Shown: positions 1 through 9,055, counted from the stretch's first letter. The stretch: DNA of 64,000 nucleotides from Acidobacteriota bacterium (GCA_027459505.1 DAIDIE010000040.1:1-64000); one strand, 5' to 3'. Program-made: numbers and translations. The notes: generated by a model from the letters alone, not told the origin.

Positions 1-102
1 GTCCGCCAGTACCTGGCCGACACCCTGCCTGGCATGCAGCGGCGCAGCCACCGCCAGCTCGCCGAGCTCACCCCCAAAGCCTGGGCCGCCACTCACGCCT
101 GA
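1..102 (+). CDS. 3' end of an unidentified protein (partial)
   Basis: The first frame of the window is open from base 1 and stops with TGA at 100-102, giving a basic 33-residue tail that ends AWAATHA. It could be the C-terminus of a transposase or integrase given the IS fragments nearby, but I see no diagnostic motif. Other frames are also open here, so the coding status itself is uncertain. Confidence 0.3.
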   Translation, partial: VRQYLADTLPGMQRRSHRQLAELTPKAWAATHA

Positions 103-304
103 CCAAAACGCGCAATACTGGGGTTGCCCGGACGCTTACGAACAAAAAGGGTACCAGCGATCAAATAACGCAAATGGAACCACGCGCTACACCAAAGGCA
201 ACACCAAGGTAACGTTCTACAAGGGATCCACAACAAATGCGACCTTCAGCCTCAGTAAACACCGGTTCTGTAGTATTCAAAGTTCGATTTGGAGGGTGAG
301 TATC

Positions 305-877
305 GTGAGATGGATTACTGACCCGGACGAGGTATTCAATGTCAGAGACCTGGGCCGGGCGTGCACGCTGCTGGAATCGGGGCGCATGTCAGCTGGCTTC
401 GCGAAGCTCTACTTTGATGACATTACAAGTCTGCGCGAACCGTTTGGAACATTGGTTCAGGACCTCATGCTGAGGAGCGGCGACCGCTTCGCATATTTCT
501 GTGTCACGGACCCCGACCCTTGGCTCTGGGACAAGTGGTACGAAGGCGCGCCCGCTTTCGAGATCGGAGTGGGCGATTCGCCGAAACAGTATCAAGAGTA
601 CCTTTCGCGTGAATTTCAGAGTAGAGATACCTTGCATCCCGGCGCGAATATGACCGACGTTCCGATGGACTGGGTCATTGCGCCCCCCCGGTTTGGATGG
701 TTTTCCAAAGTCATGCGGTCGGCTCGTATAGATTCCGGTCAGCTCTGGACTCCGCTTTCGTGGCAGCAGGAGCTTGTCTGCCGTTACCCATGGCTAGCGG
801 CAGAACGGTGGCTGGACGATCCACTGGGCGACCGCCCGCCTGAGTTTGACCACCTTTTGGGACGCTGCCGAGGTTGA
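305..877 (+). CDS. Hypothetical protein, possible RHS-type immunity protein
   Basis: A 190-residue cytosolic-looking protein rich in Trp and acidic residues (PDPWLWDKWYEG, WLDDPLGDRPPEFDH). I do not recognise the family. No signal peptide or membrane segment is visible. I prefer the GTG at 305 to the GTG at 296: a GGAGG at 291-295 abuts the first but sits 9 nt before the second. The same frame stays open back to the window edge, and bases 103-295 would encode a Gly/Asn/Thr-rich stretch that could be the remnant of a toxin tip. Size, composition and position between an open fragment and an orphan RHS core fit an immunity gene, but this is inference from context only. Confidence 0.5.
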   Translation: MRWITDPDEVFNVRDLGRACTLLESGRMSAGFAKLYFDDITSLREPFGTLVQDLMLRSGDRFAYFCVTDPDPWLWDKWYEGAPAFEIGVGDSPKQYQEYLSREFQSRDTLHPGANMTDVPMDWVIAPPRFGWFSKVMRSARIDSGQLWTPLSWQQELVCRYPWLAAERWLDDPLGDRPPEFDHLLGRCRG

Positions 878-890
878 AACGCTGGTTGAC

Positions 891-960
891 GAAAGAATTG
901 ACCTCCAGGTGGCGGTTTTGGGCGGCGAACGCTAGTCAAACGGCACGCCCTACGGATCAC
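891..960 (+). repeat. IS21-end-like sequence, copy A
   Basis: GAAAGAATTGACCTCCAG followed by GGTGGCGGTT and a perfect 19-base match (GTCAAACGGCACGCCCTAC) is homologous to 3272-3341. The AGAATTG(A/C)CC core is shared with the IS21-type terminal repeats at 2958 and 2983, all in the same orientation. The rest of 878-1235 holds no gene I can support; a minus-strand reading frame of about 110 codons at 1002-1340 has no recognisable content. Confidence 0.5.
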
Positions 961-1235
961 CCTTTCAAGTTCGGGTAGTGGGCGCCCTATTCCTTTTGTT
1001 CTTAGGAGTGCTTACTGTGGCAATAGCTCGCCGGGTTCATTGAAAGTAGTAGTTGATTGGCTTTGATCGGCTGGTAACGAAGCTGGAACAGCGTCCTGAG
1101 AGGCCGATGTAAATCGGCCACCGCACGCAGTTTAGTTCGCTCGACAGCAACCGTGTTTTTGTAGGCGTCCGACCAAGCCCAGTCTTTCCGTTTCGTGACA
1201 AGCATGTTCCAGTTGAGGGATGAAAGCAACTGGAG

Positions 1236-2273
1236 TTGGAACGGGTGTGCGGGTCGGCCTGGAAGAGGCGCGGTGCGTGGTCGAGGATGTTGACAGACGC
1301 GGGGGCAGTTCGCGGCGGCGTGCGGGATTTCCATCCACACGCTGGACGGCTACCGGGTGCGGCTGAAGCGTGCCGCGGCGCGCAACGATGCGGTTCGGAC
1401 AAGGTGATTTACGGAATGACCAATTTCACCTCGCCGAACGACTACATCTACCTGGGTGACGAGCGCATTGCCGACATCCAGGGTGGCGCGGTGAGCTACT
1501 ACTTCCCCGACCACATTGGCTCGACGGCGCTGATGACCAACGGCAACGGCAACGAGCTGTCGGGCTGGGGCAACCACGCCTACACCGCCTTCGGCGAGGA
1601 CTGGGGCGGCAGCGTCAGCGAGCGCCGCCGCTTCACCGGCAAGGAGCGCGACCCCAACACCGGCCTGGATTACTTCGAAGCCCGCTACAATAGCAGCAGC
1701 CTGGGCCGCTTCATGACCCCGGACGCGCTGCAGGGCACGATCGCCAATCCGCAGACCCTTAACAGGTTCGTGTACGTGACGGACAACCCGTTACGCTTCA
1801 CCGACCCGACGGGGATGGTACGACTGGCGCCCATGGGCCAAGGGAAGGTACCCCCACCAATCATTCTGCATGGAGGGCTGCGGCTGCATTGCGGCTTTCC
1901 GGGTTGTCGCCGCCCTGGGATCGCAGTGAAGTGGTACATAAACCTTTTTCAGCGCGTTCATAACTACTTCTCCGGCCACGGCTGGAAAACCAACGATGAG
2001 CTGTTTAAAGTCACTGTCACACAAACTATATTAGGTGTTGTCAGGGGAGGGACCCTGACACGCTACATGGGGCCGGGAGAGGCAGAGGCGGCGAAGAGCA
2101 CGGGACAGATCCCGAACACGGATGCGGCGGGAAATCCAAGACCGACGCACTTCACACGCGACGAGCCTACGAACGACCCTCAAGCTGCGCAAACAAAATA
2201 CGAATTGCCAGCGACACTCACGCATCGAGCGACCGTTCCTGAGGATAGCGTGCCGAACACAAGGTTCCAGTAA
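1236..2273 (+). CDS. Orphan RHS-repeat core with C-terminal toxin domain, frameshifted near the end
   Basis: From about residue 65 this is a canonical RHS-repeat-associated core: DYIYLGDERIADI, YYFPDHIGSTALMTNG, RRFTGKERDPNTGLDYFEAR, GRFMTPDALQG and the closing NPLRFTDPTGM. A variable tip of about 145 residues follows (RYMGPGEAEAAKSTGQIPN, ATLTHRATVP), as in polymorphic toxins. The long N-terminal RHS repeats are absent, so this is an orphan tip; the start is unclear and residues 1-60 look spurious. The frame ends at TAA 2271-2273, but another frame continues the expected tail (VPVNGPTTSGGGSQ ... TPLDSVVDNPF) to TAG 2381-2383, so about 36 residues are lost through a one-base shift near 2262. 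The tip's activity is not assignable from motifs; an ADP-ribosyltransferase fold is only a guess. Confidence 0.72.
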   Translation: MERVCGSAWKRRGAWSRMLTDAGAVRGGVRDFHPHAGRLPGAAEACRGAQRCGSDKVIYGMTNFTSPNDYIYLGDERIADIQGGAVSYYFPDHIGSTALMTNGNGNELSGWGNHAYTAFGEDWGGSVSERRRFTGKERDPNTGLDYFEARYNSSSLGRFMTPDALQGTIANPQTLNRFVYVTDNPLRFTDPTGMVRLAPMGQGKVPPPIILHGGLRLHCGFPGCRRPGIAVKWYINLFQRVHNYFSGHGWKTNDELFKVTVTQTILGVVRGGTLTRYMGPGEAEAAKSTGQIPNTDAAGNPRPTHFTRDEPTNDPQAAQTKYELPATLTHRATVPEDSVPNTRFQ

Positions 2274-2394
2274 ATGGGCCAACCACCAGCGGTGGAGGCT
2301 CCCAAGTGGTGACCGATGAGCCGGTCACGGTTGCCCCGAACGAGATCACTCCGTTGGATTCGGTGGTCGATAATCCGTTTTAGGAGATATGCCA

Positions 2395-2850
2395 ATGCGG
2401 GGTGGCCAAAAAATCGAGATCCAGCTCGTGGATGACGTTGGTCGTGCAGTCCAGATGGGGAATGTCTTGGCGACGATTACGTTCTTCTCTGGCGGGCATC
2501 TTCGATACGTGTTCGACCTGAACCCAACGGGTTCGGATGGCCGGACGACTGCTGAGTTTGACGAGTTGGATGTCCAAAGGGCAGCGGCGGGATTGAATAA
2601 CCTCATGGATTACAACACAGCCCTGAACGAGTGTGACCGCGAAGTGGAGATTTCCGTACCGAGTGAGGCCCAACTCAGGAAGCGTCAGGAGGCAGTGAAG
2701 CAGTGGAATCCGAAGACCATCCCGGCGTGGCTTCTCCAGTGGCCAGTCAACGGATACCTCGCCCCAGTTCGTCCAGTGAGGGTGGCACCAAGTGGTCCCG
2801 TTACGGTCGTCGATATCGTTGTGGCCTTGCCAACAGCAGTTGACGGGTGA
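2395..2850 (+). CDS. Hypothetical protein, candidate immunity protein for the RHS toxin
   Basis: A protein of 151 residues with no recognised domain; it is polar, with a beta-like N-terminal half (KIEIQLVDDVGRAVQMG) and a Pro/Val-rich C-terminus. It begins 12 bases after the out-of-frame continuation of the RHS toxin ends (TAG 2381-2383). GGAG at 2383-2386 lies 8 nt before the ATG at 2395 and only 2 nt before an in-frame ATG at 2389, so I take 2395. Directly downstream placement with tight spacing is the usual arrangement of an RHS or CDI immunity gene; function is inferred from position alone. Confidence 0.6.
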   Translation: MRGGQKIEIQLVDDVGRAVQMGNVLATITFFSGGHLRYVFDLNPTGSDGRTTAEFDELDVQRAAAGLNNLMDYNTALNECDREVEISVPSEAQLRKRQEAVKQWNPKTIPAWLLQWPVNGYLAPVRPVRVAPSGPVTVVDIVVALPTAVDG

Positions 2851-2957
2851 CACGTCACCCCTGGAAAAGTGCCGCACGGCAACTTTGGTTGCTGAATAGG
2901 AACCTGTTGAAAACGTGGCGGTTGGGGGCGGGCGGTTGCTCGTGTTGACGCGTATTT

Positions 2958-3341
2958 AGAATTGACCCCCTTTCGCTCACTAAGAATTGACCCCCTCGGG
3001 GCAGAAAGGGGATGAGGGATCAGGTTTGGGGGAGCACCTCCTCGGCCTGGCGGCGGCCTTGGCGCGGAGCTTTTCCCTGAGAAGGAAGCTGTCGCCGCGG
3101 AGGTTGACGACGGTGAGGCGGTACAACAGGCGGTCCAGCGCGGCCGAGGCCATGATGGGGTCATTGGCGAAGACCTGACTCCTGTCGGCGAAGGCCTTGT
3201 TGCTGGTGAGCACGATGGCCTGTTGCTTCTCGTATGTCAGCAATCACGTAAAACTGCCCCCCTGGCGATCATGAAGAATTGCCCCCCCAGTTGGCGGTTG
3301 CTGCGGGATACGCTCGTCAAACGGCACGCCCTACCCATCAC
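2958..3341. mobile_element. Degenerate IS21-family remnant with multiple terminal repeats
   Basis: Two identical 13-base repeats AGAATTGACCCCC lie at 2958-2970 and 2983-2995 (25 bp period), and a variant GAAGAATTGCCCCCCC follows at 3273-3288. Between them is only the 3' part of istB on the minus strand; istA and most of istB are missing. Multiple terminal repeats are typical of IS21 ends. The right-hand copy is in the same rather than inverted orientation, so this is not an intact element but a deletion derivative or stacked left ends. Confidence 0.65.
2980..3243 (-). pseudogene. istB: IstB-like ATP-binding protein, C-terminal fragment
   Basis: About 88 residues match the end of IS21 IstB helper ATPases: IVLTSNKAFADRSQVFAND, ASAALDRLLYRLTVVNLRGD and SFLLREKLRAKAA. 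The Walker A and B regions that should precede this are absent because homology stops abruptly near 3243, where IS-end repeats begin. The reading frame ends (TAG at 2980-2982) inside the terminal repeats, as is usual for istB. It is non-functional by truncation. Confidence 0.7.
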
Positions 3342-3369
3342 CGCGAACGGTGCGGCCGGCCAGGTCTCC

Positions 3370-6300
3370 TCAGTGCGCCAGCGTGGGGCTCCACTCCTCG
3401 GACTTCATCTCCCCGGGCTGCAGTTCCGCATGTTTCCTGCCGTGGCCCATCCAGCCCTGGAACTTGTCGAGGTAGACGTAAATCACCGGGGTGATGTAGA
3501 GCGTCAGCAACTGCGAAACCAGTAATCCGCCGACTACGGCGATGCCCAGTGGCTGGCGCGACTTGGCGCCCGCGCCAACGCCCAGCGCGATGGGCAGGGT
3601 GCCGAAGAAGGCCGCCGCGGTGGTCATCATGATCGGCCGGAAGCGCACCAGACAGCCCTCCACGATGGCTTCCTCGGGCGGCTTGTTGTGTTTGCGCTCC
3701 GCTTCCAATGCGAAGTCGATCATCATGATGGCGTTTTTCTTCACCAGCCCGACCAGCATGATGATGCCGACGAAAGAGTAGATATTGAGATCCTCGCCGA
3801 AGATGGTCAGCGCCAGCAGCGCGCCCAACCCGGCGGCCGGCAGGCCCGACAAGATCGTCAAGGGGTGAATGAAGCTCTCATAGAGAACGCCCAGCACGAT
3901 GTAGATCACCAGCACGGCCATGAGCAGCAGCAGGCCCAGGCCCACCATCGAGCTCTGGAAAACCTGCGCCGTGCCCTGGAACGACCAGGTGATATCGGCC
4001 GGCATCACCTTGGTGATGACGCCTTTTACCGCGCTCAAGGCGTTGCCCAACGAGACGCCCGGCGCGGTGTTGAAGGAGACCGTCACCGACGGGGTCTGCC
4101 CGGTGTGGTTCACGGTGAGCGGCCCAACCGTCTGAACGATCTTCGAGACCGCGCTCAGCGGCACCAGACTGCCGCTGCTGGAGTGCACGTACAGCGAGTC
4201 GAGCGCCTGGGGCGTGCCCTGGTATTGCGGCTCCAGCTCCATGATCACGTAATACTCGTTATTGGGCTCGTAAATGGTTGAGACCTGGCGCGAGCCATAG
4301 GCGGTGTAAAGCGCGTCCTCGACCTGCTCGGCGCTCACGCCCAGAGCGGAGGCGCGGTCACGGTCGATCTTCACTTCTATCTGCGGGTTGCTCATCTGCA
4401 GATCGCTGGTCACATCCTGCAGTCCGGGCACCTGGCGCAACTGCTGCTCCAGCGGCGCAATGGAGTGATAGAGCTGTTCGGTATCCGGACCCTGGAAGGT
4501 GATCTGGTATTCACTCTTGGTCATCTGCGTTCCGATCTGTATCGGAGGCGGATTCATCATGAACACCGTAATTCCTGGCACCTGCATGAACTTGCGCTGC
4601 AGCTCCTGCATGACCTGATCGACGGGCATCTTGCCGGGCCGCTCATTGGGGGGCTTCAAATGGAAGAACATGAAGCCCTGATTGGTATCCCGCACGAAGG
4701 ACATGAACTCCTTGATGTTGGGATCTTTGGAGGCGATGGCGGCAACCTCCTGCTGGTGGCGAACCATTGAGTTGAACGAGACGCCCTGCGGGCCCATGGT
4801 GATGGCCCGAATGGCGCTGAGATCCTCGCTGGGCAAAAAGCCCTGCGGCATGGTGCTGAACAGGTACCCAGTGGCGACCACCAGGGCGATAAAGGCCAAA
4901 AGCGTCAGACGGCGATGGCGCACCGCGCCGCGCAGGGTGATTTCATAACCTCTTTGCAGGCCAAGAAAGCCGTGCTCAAAGGCCTTGTACATCGCCCCGT
5001 GGTTGGCTTCGGCGACCGGCCGCAAAAAGCGGCTGCAGAGCATTGGGGTAAGGCTCAGCGAGACAAAGCCGGAAACCAGAATGGCCGCCGCGATGGTCAC
5101 CGCGAACTCGTGCAGCAGGCGGCCGAGAATGCCGCCCATGAACAGAAACGGAATAAAGACCGCCACCAGCGACACGGTCATGGAGACAATGGTGAAGCCA
5201 ATCTCTCGCGCGCCGCGGTAGGCGGCCTGCATGGCGCTTTCGCCGTGCTCCATGTGGCGCACGATGTTTTCCAGCATGACGATGGCGTCGTCCACCACGA
5301 AACCCACCGAGAGCGTCAACGCCAGCATCGAAAGGGTGTCAATGGTGTAGTTCAGCAAATACATCACCGCGAACGTGCCCAGGATGGACATGGGCAGCGC
5401 CAGGCTGGGGATGATGGTCGCGGAAATGTTACGCAAGAACAGGAAGATGACCAGAATGACCAGACAGATGGTGAGGATCAGCGTGAACTTGACGTCGTTG
5501 ATGGATTGCTGAATGGCTTGGGAGACGTCATAGAGGATCTGCATCTTCACCGAGGCCGGCAACTGCGCCACCAGCTTAGGAAGCGCCTGGCGCACGCCCG
5601 CGGCCACCTCGATGGTGTTGGTGCCGGGCTGGCGCTGGATAGCGAGCACGACCGAGCGGGTCTTGTTATACCAGCCGGCGACGTGCGGATTCTCCACGCT
5701 GTTGAGAACGCGTCCCAGATCGCCGAGCCGCACCGGGCTGCCGCTCTTATAGCTGACGATCAAATTGCGGTAGGCCTGGGCGTCTTTGAGCTGCCCGGTC
5801 GCCTGCACGGTAAAGGCTTTGTGCTGGCCCCACAATGTGCCGGTGGGCAGGTTCACGTTGCCGCTGCTCACTGCCTGGGTCACGTCGTCAATGCCAATGC
5901 CGCGGGCGGCGAGCTTGAGCGGATCGAGTTGGACGCGCACGGCGTACTTCTGCGAGCCGTACACCATCACCTGAGCCACGCCGCTCACCATGGAAAGGCG
6001 CTGCGCCATCATGGTTTCCGCGTACTCGTCCAACTGCGACATGGGCAGGCTTGGAGAGTACAGAGCCACGTACATGATGGGTGAATCGGCCGGATTCACT
6101 TTCTGAAAGCTGGGGGGCGCGGGCATGTTATGCGGCAGCGCGCCACCCGCCTGCGAGATCGCCGCCTGCACATCCTGGGCGGCGGAATCAATGCCGCGGC
6201 TGAGGGCGAACTGCAGCGTGATGCTGGTGGTTCCCTGACCGCTGCTGGACGACATCGACTCCAGCCCGGCGATGGTGGAAAACTGTTTCTCCAGGGGAGT

Positions 6301-6492
6301 CGCCACCGATGAAGCCATCGTCTCCGGACTGGCCCCCGGCAACCCCGCACTCACGTTGATGGTGGGGTAGTCGACATTGGGGAGGTCGTTGACCGCGAGA
6401 TGGCGGTAAGCGACGATGCCAAACAGCAGGATCGCCAGCATGATCAGCGTGGTGGCGATGGGCCGCTTGATAAAGACTTCAGAAATACTCAT
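3370..6492 (-). CDS. RND multidrug efflux permease, MdtB/MdtC-like
   Basis: A 1040-residue inner-membrane proton-driven efflux pump subunit of the hydrophobe/amphiphile type. The N-terminus (MSISEVFIKRPIATTLIM) and the porter segment with NPADSPIMYVAL resemble MdtB/MdtC rather than AcrB. The TM4 proton-relay aspartate pair is intact (SVGFVVDDAIVMLEN, about residue 405), as are the long periplasmic loops and the C-terminal half with VGLVKKNAIMMIDFALEAE. It starts 12 bp after the membrane fusion protein ends, with AAGGA before the ATG, so the two form one operon; no outer-membrane channel gene is adjacent. Only one permease is present, so it probably works as a homotrimer. Confidence 0.93.
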   Translation of the reverse strand: MSISEVFIKRPIATTLIMLAILLFGIVAYRHLAVNDLPNVDYPTINVSAGLPGASPETMASSVATPLEKQFSTIAGLESMSSSSGQGTTSITLQFALSRGIDSAAQDVQAAISQAGGALPHNMPAPPSFQKVNPADSPIMYVALYSPSLPMSQLDEYAETMMAQRLSMVSGVAQVMVYGSQKYAVRVQLDPLKLAARGIGIDDVTQAVSSGNVNLPTGTLWGQHKAFTVQATGQLKDAQAYRNLIVSYKSGSPVRLGDLGRVLNSVENPHVAGWYNKTRSVVLAIQRQPGTNTIEVAAGVRQALPKLVAQLPASVKMQILYDVSQAIQQSINDVKFTLILTICLVILVIFLFLRNISATIIPSLALPMSILGTFAVMYLLNYTIDTLSMLALTLSVGFVVDDAIVMLENIVRHMEHGESAMQAAYRGAREIGFTIVSMTVSLVAVFIPFLFMGGILGRLLHEFAVTIAAAILVSGFVSLSLTPMLCSRFLRPVAEANHGAMYKAFEHGFLGLQRGYEITLRGAVRHRRLTLLAFIALVVATGYLFSTMPQGFLPSEDLSAIRAITMGPQGVSFNSMVRHQQEVAAIASKDPNIKEFMSFVRDTNQGFMFFHLKPPNERPGKMPVDQVMQELQRKFMQVPGITVFMMNPPPIQIGTQMTKSEYQITFQGPDTEQLYHSIAPLEQQLRQVPGLQDVTSDLQMSNPQIEVKIDRDRASALGVSAEQVEDALYTAYGSRQVSTIYEPNNEYYVIMELEPQYQGTPQALDSLYVHSSSGSLVPLSAVSKIVQTVGPLTVNHTGQTPSVTVSFNTAPGVSLGNALSAVKGVITKVMPADITWSFQGTAQVFQSSMVGLGLLLLMAVLVIYIVLGVLYESFIHPLTILSGLPAAGLGALLALTIFGEDLNIYSFVGIIMLVGLVKKNAIMMIDFALEAERKHNKPPEEAIVEGCLVRFRPIMMTTAAAFFGTLPIALGVGAGAKSRQPLGIAVVGGLLVSQLLTLYITPVIYVYLDKFQGWMGHGRKHAELQPGEMKSEEWSPTLAH

Positions 6493-6504
6493 GGCCCAAT
6501 CCTT

Positions 6505-7692
6505 TTAAGACGCTTGCCGGTCCGCGGCATGTGGGGAACGCAGGGCGCCAGCGGAAGCCCCGGCGCCACTGGCGGGCTGGCTTGGCCGGATCGAGACGGA
6601 AGCTCCCGGAATGACGCGAAGCTGTCCATCGGTAATGACCGTCTCGCCCGCCTGCAAACCACTGACAATTTCCGTAAGACCGTTGAGCGAGCTTCCGGTC
6701 GTTACCGGGCGCATTTCAGCTTTGTTGGCTGCGCTTACTACATAGACGTACTTGCCGTTTTGGCCGTTCTGCACCGCCTGGTTGGGGACCACCACGGCGC
6801 TGGGGTTCACCGAAAGGATCGTGCTGGTGTTCACAAACTGCCCCGGCCAGAGCAGGCCATCCTGGTTGGGAAAAACCGCCTTGAGCTGGATGGTGCCGGT
6901 GTTCGGGTCAACCGTATTGTTGAGAAAGTTCAGCACGCCTTTCTCAGACTTGTTTGCTCCAGTGGGATGCGCCTGCACAATGAGGCGTCCACGGGCGCGG
7001 GCGTGGTTAATCTCATCGAGACGATCCTCGGGCACGGAAAAGCTCACAAAAATGGGGCGGATCTGATCAATGGTCACCATGGCAACATCGTTGGCCTTGA
7101 CCAGATTGCCGGCGTGCACCTGCAGGTTGCCGGTGCGGCCGGTAATGGGCGCCACGATGGTGCAATAGCCGAGCTGCACTTTGGCGTTGGCGATGGCGGC
7201 CTTGTCGGCCGCGAGTTGGGCGTTGGCGGAACCGGCCGTGCTCTCCACCTGATCGTACTGTTGCCGGGAGACCACCCCGGCGGCCGAAAGCTTGGTGTAG
7301 CGCGCCAACTGAACGTTGGCGTCTTTGGCGGTGGCCTGATCCTTTTGGAGGTTGGCCTCGGCCTGCTGGAGCGCCACTTGGAATGGACGAGGATCGATGC
7401 GGAACAGAACCTGCCCTTTGCGAACGGTCTGCCCCTCCTGAAAGCCCACCCCAATGAGCTGGCCCGCCACCATGGACTTGATGTCCACCGTGGAATAGGG
7501 CTGCACGGTGCCGATGGCCTGCAGTTCCTGGGGAACCGCCTGCACGGCCGCTTTGGCCACGGTTACGGGCGCGGGCGGCATCTGCATGCGCTGCCCCGCA
7601 CCAGCCTGCGGTCCGGCGCCCTTCTTCTGACAGCCGAGCGGGGCCAACGCCAAAAGCGCCACCGCAAAGTAAAACGGAATTCGTCTGAACAT
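6505..7692 (-). CDS. RND efflux membrane fusion lipoprotein, MdtA-like
   Basis: A 395-residue periplasmic adaptor. The N-terminus is a lipoprotein signal with lipobox LAPLGC, followed by a Lys/Gly linker. Then come a beta-barrel/lipoyl half (VDIKSMVAGQLIGVGFQEG), an alpha-hairpin rich in Gln and Ala (about 100-170), the second lipoyl half (IVAPITGRTGNL) and a C-terminal beta-barrel and membrane-proximal domain (NTVDPNTGTIQLKAVFPN). It is first in the operon with the permease at 3370-6492. The Ala/Gly/Ser-rich C-terminus is typical of MdtA relatives. Substrates cannot be predicted. Confidence 0.92.
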   Translation of the reverse strand: MFRRIPFYFAVALLALAPLGCQKKGAGPQAGAGQRMQMPPAPVTVAKAAVQAVPQELQAIGTVQPYSTVDIKSMVAGQLIGVGFQEGQTVRKGQVLFRIDPRPFQVALQQAEANLQKDQATAKDANVQLARYTKLSAAGVVSRQQYDQVESTAGSANAQLAADKAAIANAKVQLGYCTIVAPITGRTGNLQVHAGNLVKANDVAMVTIDQIRPIFVSFSVPEDRLDEINHARARGRLIVQAHPTGANKSEKGVLNFLNNTVDPNTGTIQLKAVFPNQDGLLWPGQFVNTSTILSVNPSAVVVPNQAVQNGQNGKYVYVVSAANKAEMRPVTTGSSLNGLTEIVSGLQAGETVITDGQLRVIPGASVSIRPSQPASGAGASAGALRSPHAADRQAS

Positions 7693-8009
7693 GAGTGTTC
7701 TTTGGAGCCAGAACGGACGCCCATGGAATCAAAGCCGCAGGCGGACCCTCTCGCTTCGGTCAGGATGACTTTAAGTATGTACGACTGCGACGCCAACGAG
7801 GAGGAGACGCTTCGTTCCGGCTCCCAACGCCCAAAAGGCCCAGCTTGGTAGTGTGCGCAATAACACCACGTTATCACGACGATTGGGGCAACGAGGTTTC
7901 CTCTCGGGCATAAAAAAGATTTCTTAGAACCGGCCCGGCCCATCGCCAGTACTTCGTGGCACGCAGCCACTTTTCACGTTTTTCCCTCTAAGCAGGAGAG
8001 GAAAGAACC
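7693..8009. promoter_or_regulatory. Divergent intergenic region between efflux operon and BON lipoprotein gene
   Basis: A 317-bp non-coding stretch separating two divergent genes, so it should hold both promoters. A small imperfect dyad, CACGTTATCACGACGATTG, lies around 7868-7886. A strong Shine-Dalgarno (GCAGGAGAGGAA, about 7993-8004) precedes the BON gene. No regulator gene is adjacent and no clear operator was found. Confidence 0.4.
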
Positions 8010-8543
8010 ATGCGCCTTCACCGCCAACTCGTTTCCATTGCCGGACTGGCGTTCGTTATCGTGCTCGCCCTGGCGGCCTGCCATCGCCGCCCGGCACAAC
8101 CCACGTTTAAGGCCGCCGTTCAGCAAGCCCTGCAGCAGAATGGCCTGGGCAGCGTCACCGTGGACGAAGACGTTTCCCATAACACCATCACTTTGGGCGG
8201 GAAAACGCAAAATGAACAGGACAAGGACCGGGCCTACACCATCGCCGGGACAGCCGCGCCGGCCCGTGTGATCGTCAACCAGATCAGCGTCGAGCCCGCG
8301 GGAGAGGCGCACCGGGCGCGCCAGATCGAGTCGGATGTGGACGCGGCGATCCGCAAGAACTTCAAAGCGGTCCTGCTCGCCAACCGCCTGGAGCGGCAGC
8401 ACATTCAGTACAGCGTAAAAAACGGCGTGCTGACGCTGAGCGGAACGGTGGATTCGCCTCAACTCAAGGACGATGCGCAGCAGGCGGCCAGCAGCACACC
8501 CAACGTGCAGCAGGTGGTGAATGAATTGAAGGTGCGGCCTTAA
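8010..8543 (+). CDS. BON-domain lipoprotein
   Basis: A 177-residue predicted lipoprotein: an N-terminal hydrophobic signal ending in lipobox LALAAC, then two BON-like modules (about residues 32-90 and 105-177). The second is the clearer one: NGVLTLSGTVDSPQLKDDA followed by VQQVVNELKV, the typical G-x-V-x-L-x-G turn and closing strand. BON proteins such as OsmY act in the periplasm and bind membranes or other surfaces during stress. It is preceded by a strong ribosome binding site. The gene converges on the unknown gene at 8550 with only 6 bp between the stops. Confidence 0.85.
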   Translation: MRLHRQLVSIAGLAFVIVLALAACHRRPAQPTFKAAVQQALQQNGLGSVTVDEDVSHNTITLGGKTQNEQDKDRAYTIAGTAAPARVIVNQISVEPAGEAHRARQIESDVDAAIRKNFKAVLLANRLERQHIQYSVKNGVLTLSGTVDSPQLKDDAQQAASSTPNVQQVVNELKVRP

Positions 8544-8549
8544 GCGAGC

Positions 8550-8987
8550 CTACGATTGCAGGCTGGGCTGCTCCCAAGCTTTGGGTTGCCGGCCCTCGTC
8601 GCGGAACCAGACGCGGTCATAGATGTAGCGATCGCTGACCGTCCCGAGGCTCTCGTTGAAGAGCTGGGGCGCGTGCACCGCGAAGCGCAGCTCGCGCTGG
8701 AACTGGTTCAGGTGGCGCAGGTCGTCGAGCAGGGCGGGAACTTCGGCGCTGGAGGTTTTGAGGAACTTCTGGTAGCCGCGATCGATGAGGCGGGCGAGTT
8801 CACCGCCCACCACGCGTCCGGGCCGCGCAAAGAAGGCCAGCACACCGTCGCGCTCCTCCAGTCCGGCGGCGCAGCCGTGCTTGCGGGCCAGGATGCGTCC
8901 ATCGCCGGCAGGAAAGATCTCGAATTGCATCTCCTGGAGCTTCTGCCGCGCAGCCTCCAGAGTCATGGCGGGGGCTTTTTTCTTCAC
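8550..8987 (-). CDS. Conserved hypothetical protein
   Basis: A 145-residue soluble protein, mostly alpha-helical by eye, with no signal peptide or membrane segment. Recognisable blocks are EAARQKLQEMQFEIFPAGDG near the start and a Trp/Tyr-rich C-terminus (VSDRYIYDRVWFRDEGRQP). I do not recognise a named domain. The start is a GTG; an in-frame ATG lies at 8966 but has no Shine-Dalgarno either. It lies downstream of the DUF1501 gene on the same strand (68 bp gap), so it could be co-transcribed. Confidence 0.7.
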   Translation of the reverse strand: MKKKAPAMTLEAARQKLQEMQFEIFPAGDGRILARKHGCAAGLEERDGVLAFFARPGRVVGGELARLIDRGYQKFLKTSSAEVPALLDDLRHLNQFQRELRFAVHAPQLFNESLGTVSDRYIYDRVWFRDEGRQPKAWEQPSLQS

Positions 8988-9055
8988 CTTTCAAGGTTAC
9001 GGCAGGTGGAAGCCGCCCGGCAAGTTCAGCACGCACACCAGAGAACCGCGGCCAT

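Noticed and set aside
1002-1340. Minus-strand frame of 112 codons between the first unknown gene and the RHS core
   Set aside because: No recognisable motif, no ribosome site, and overlaps other open frames; composition does not stand out.
4915-6084. 389-codon plus-strand frame opposite the RND permease, and a similar one at 6400-7851
   Set aside because: Both are His/Gly/Gln/Arg-rich shadows of well-supported genes on the other strand.
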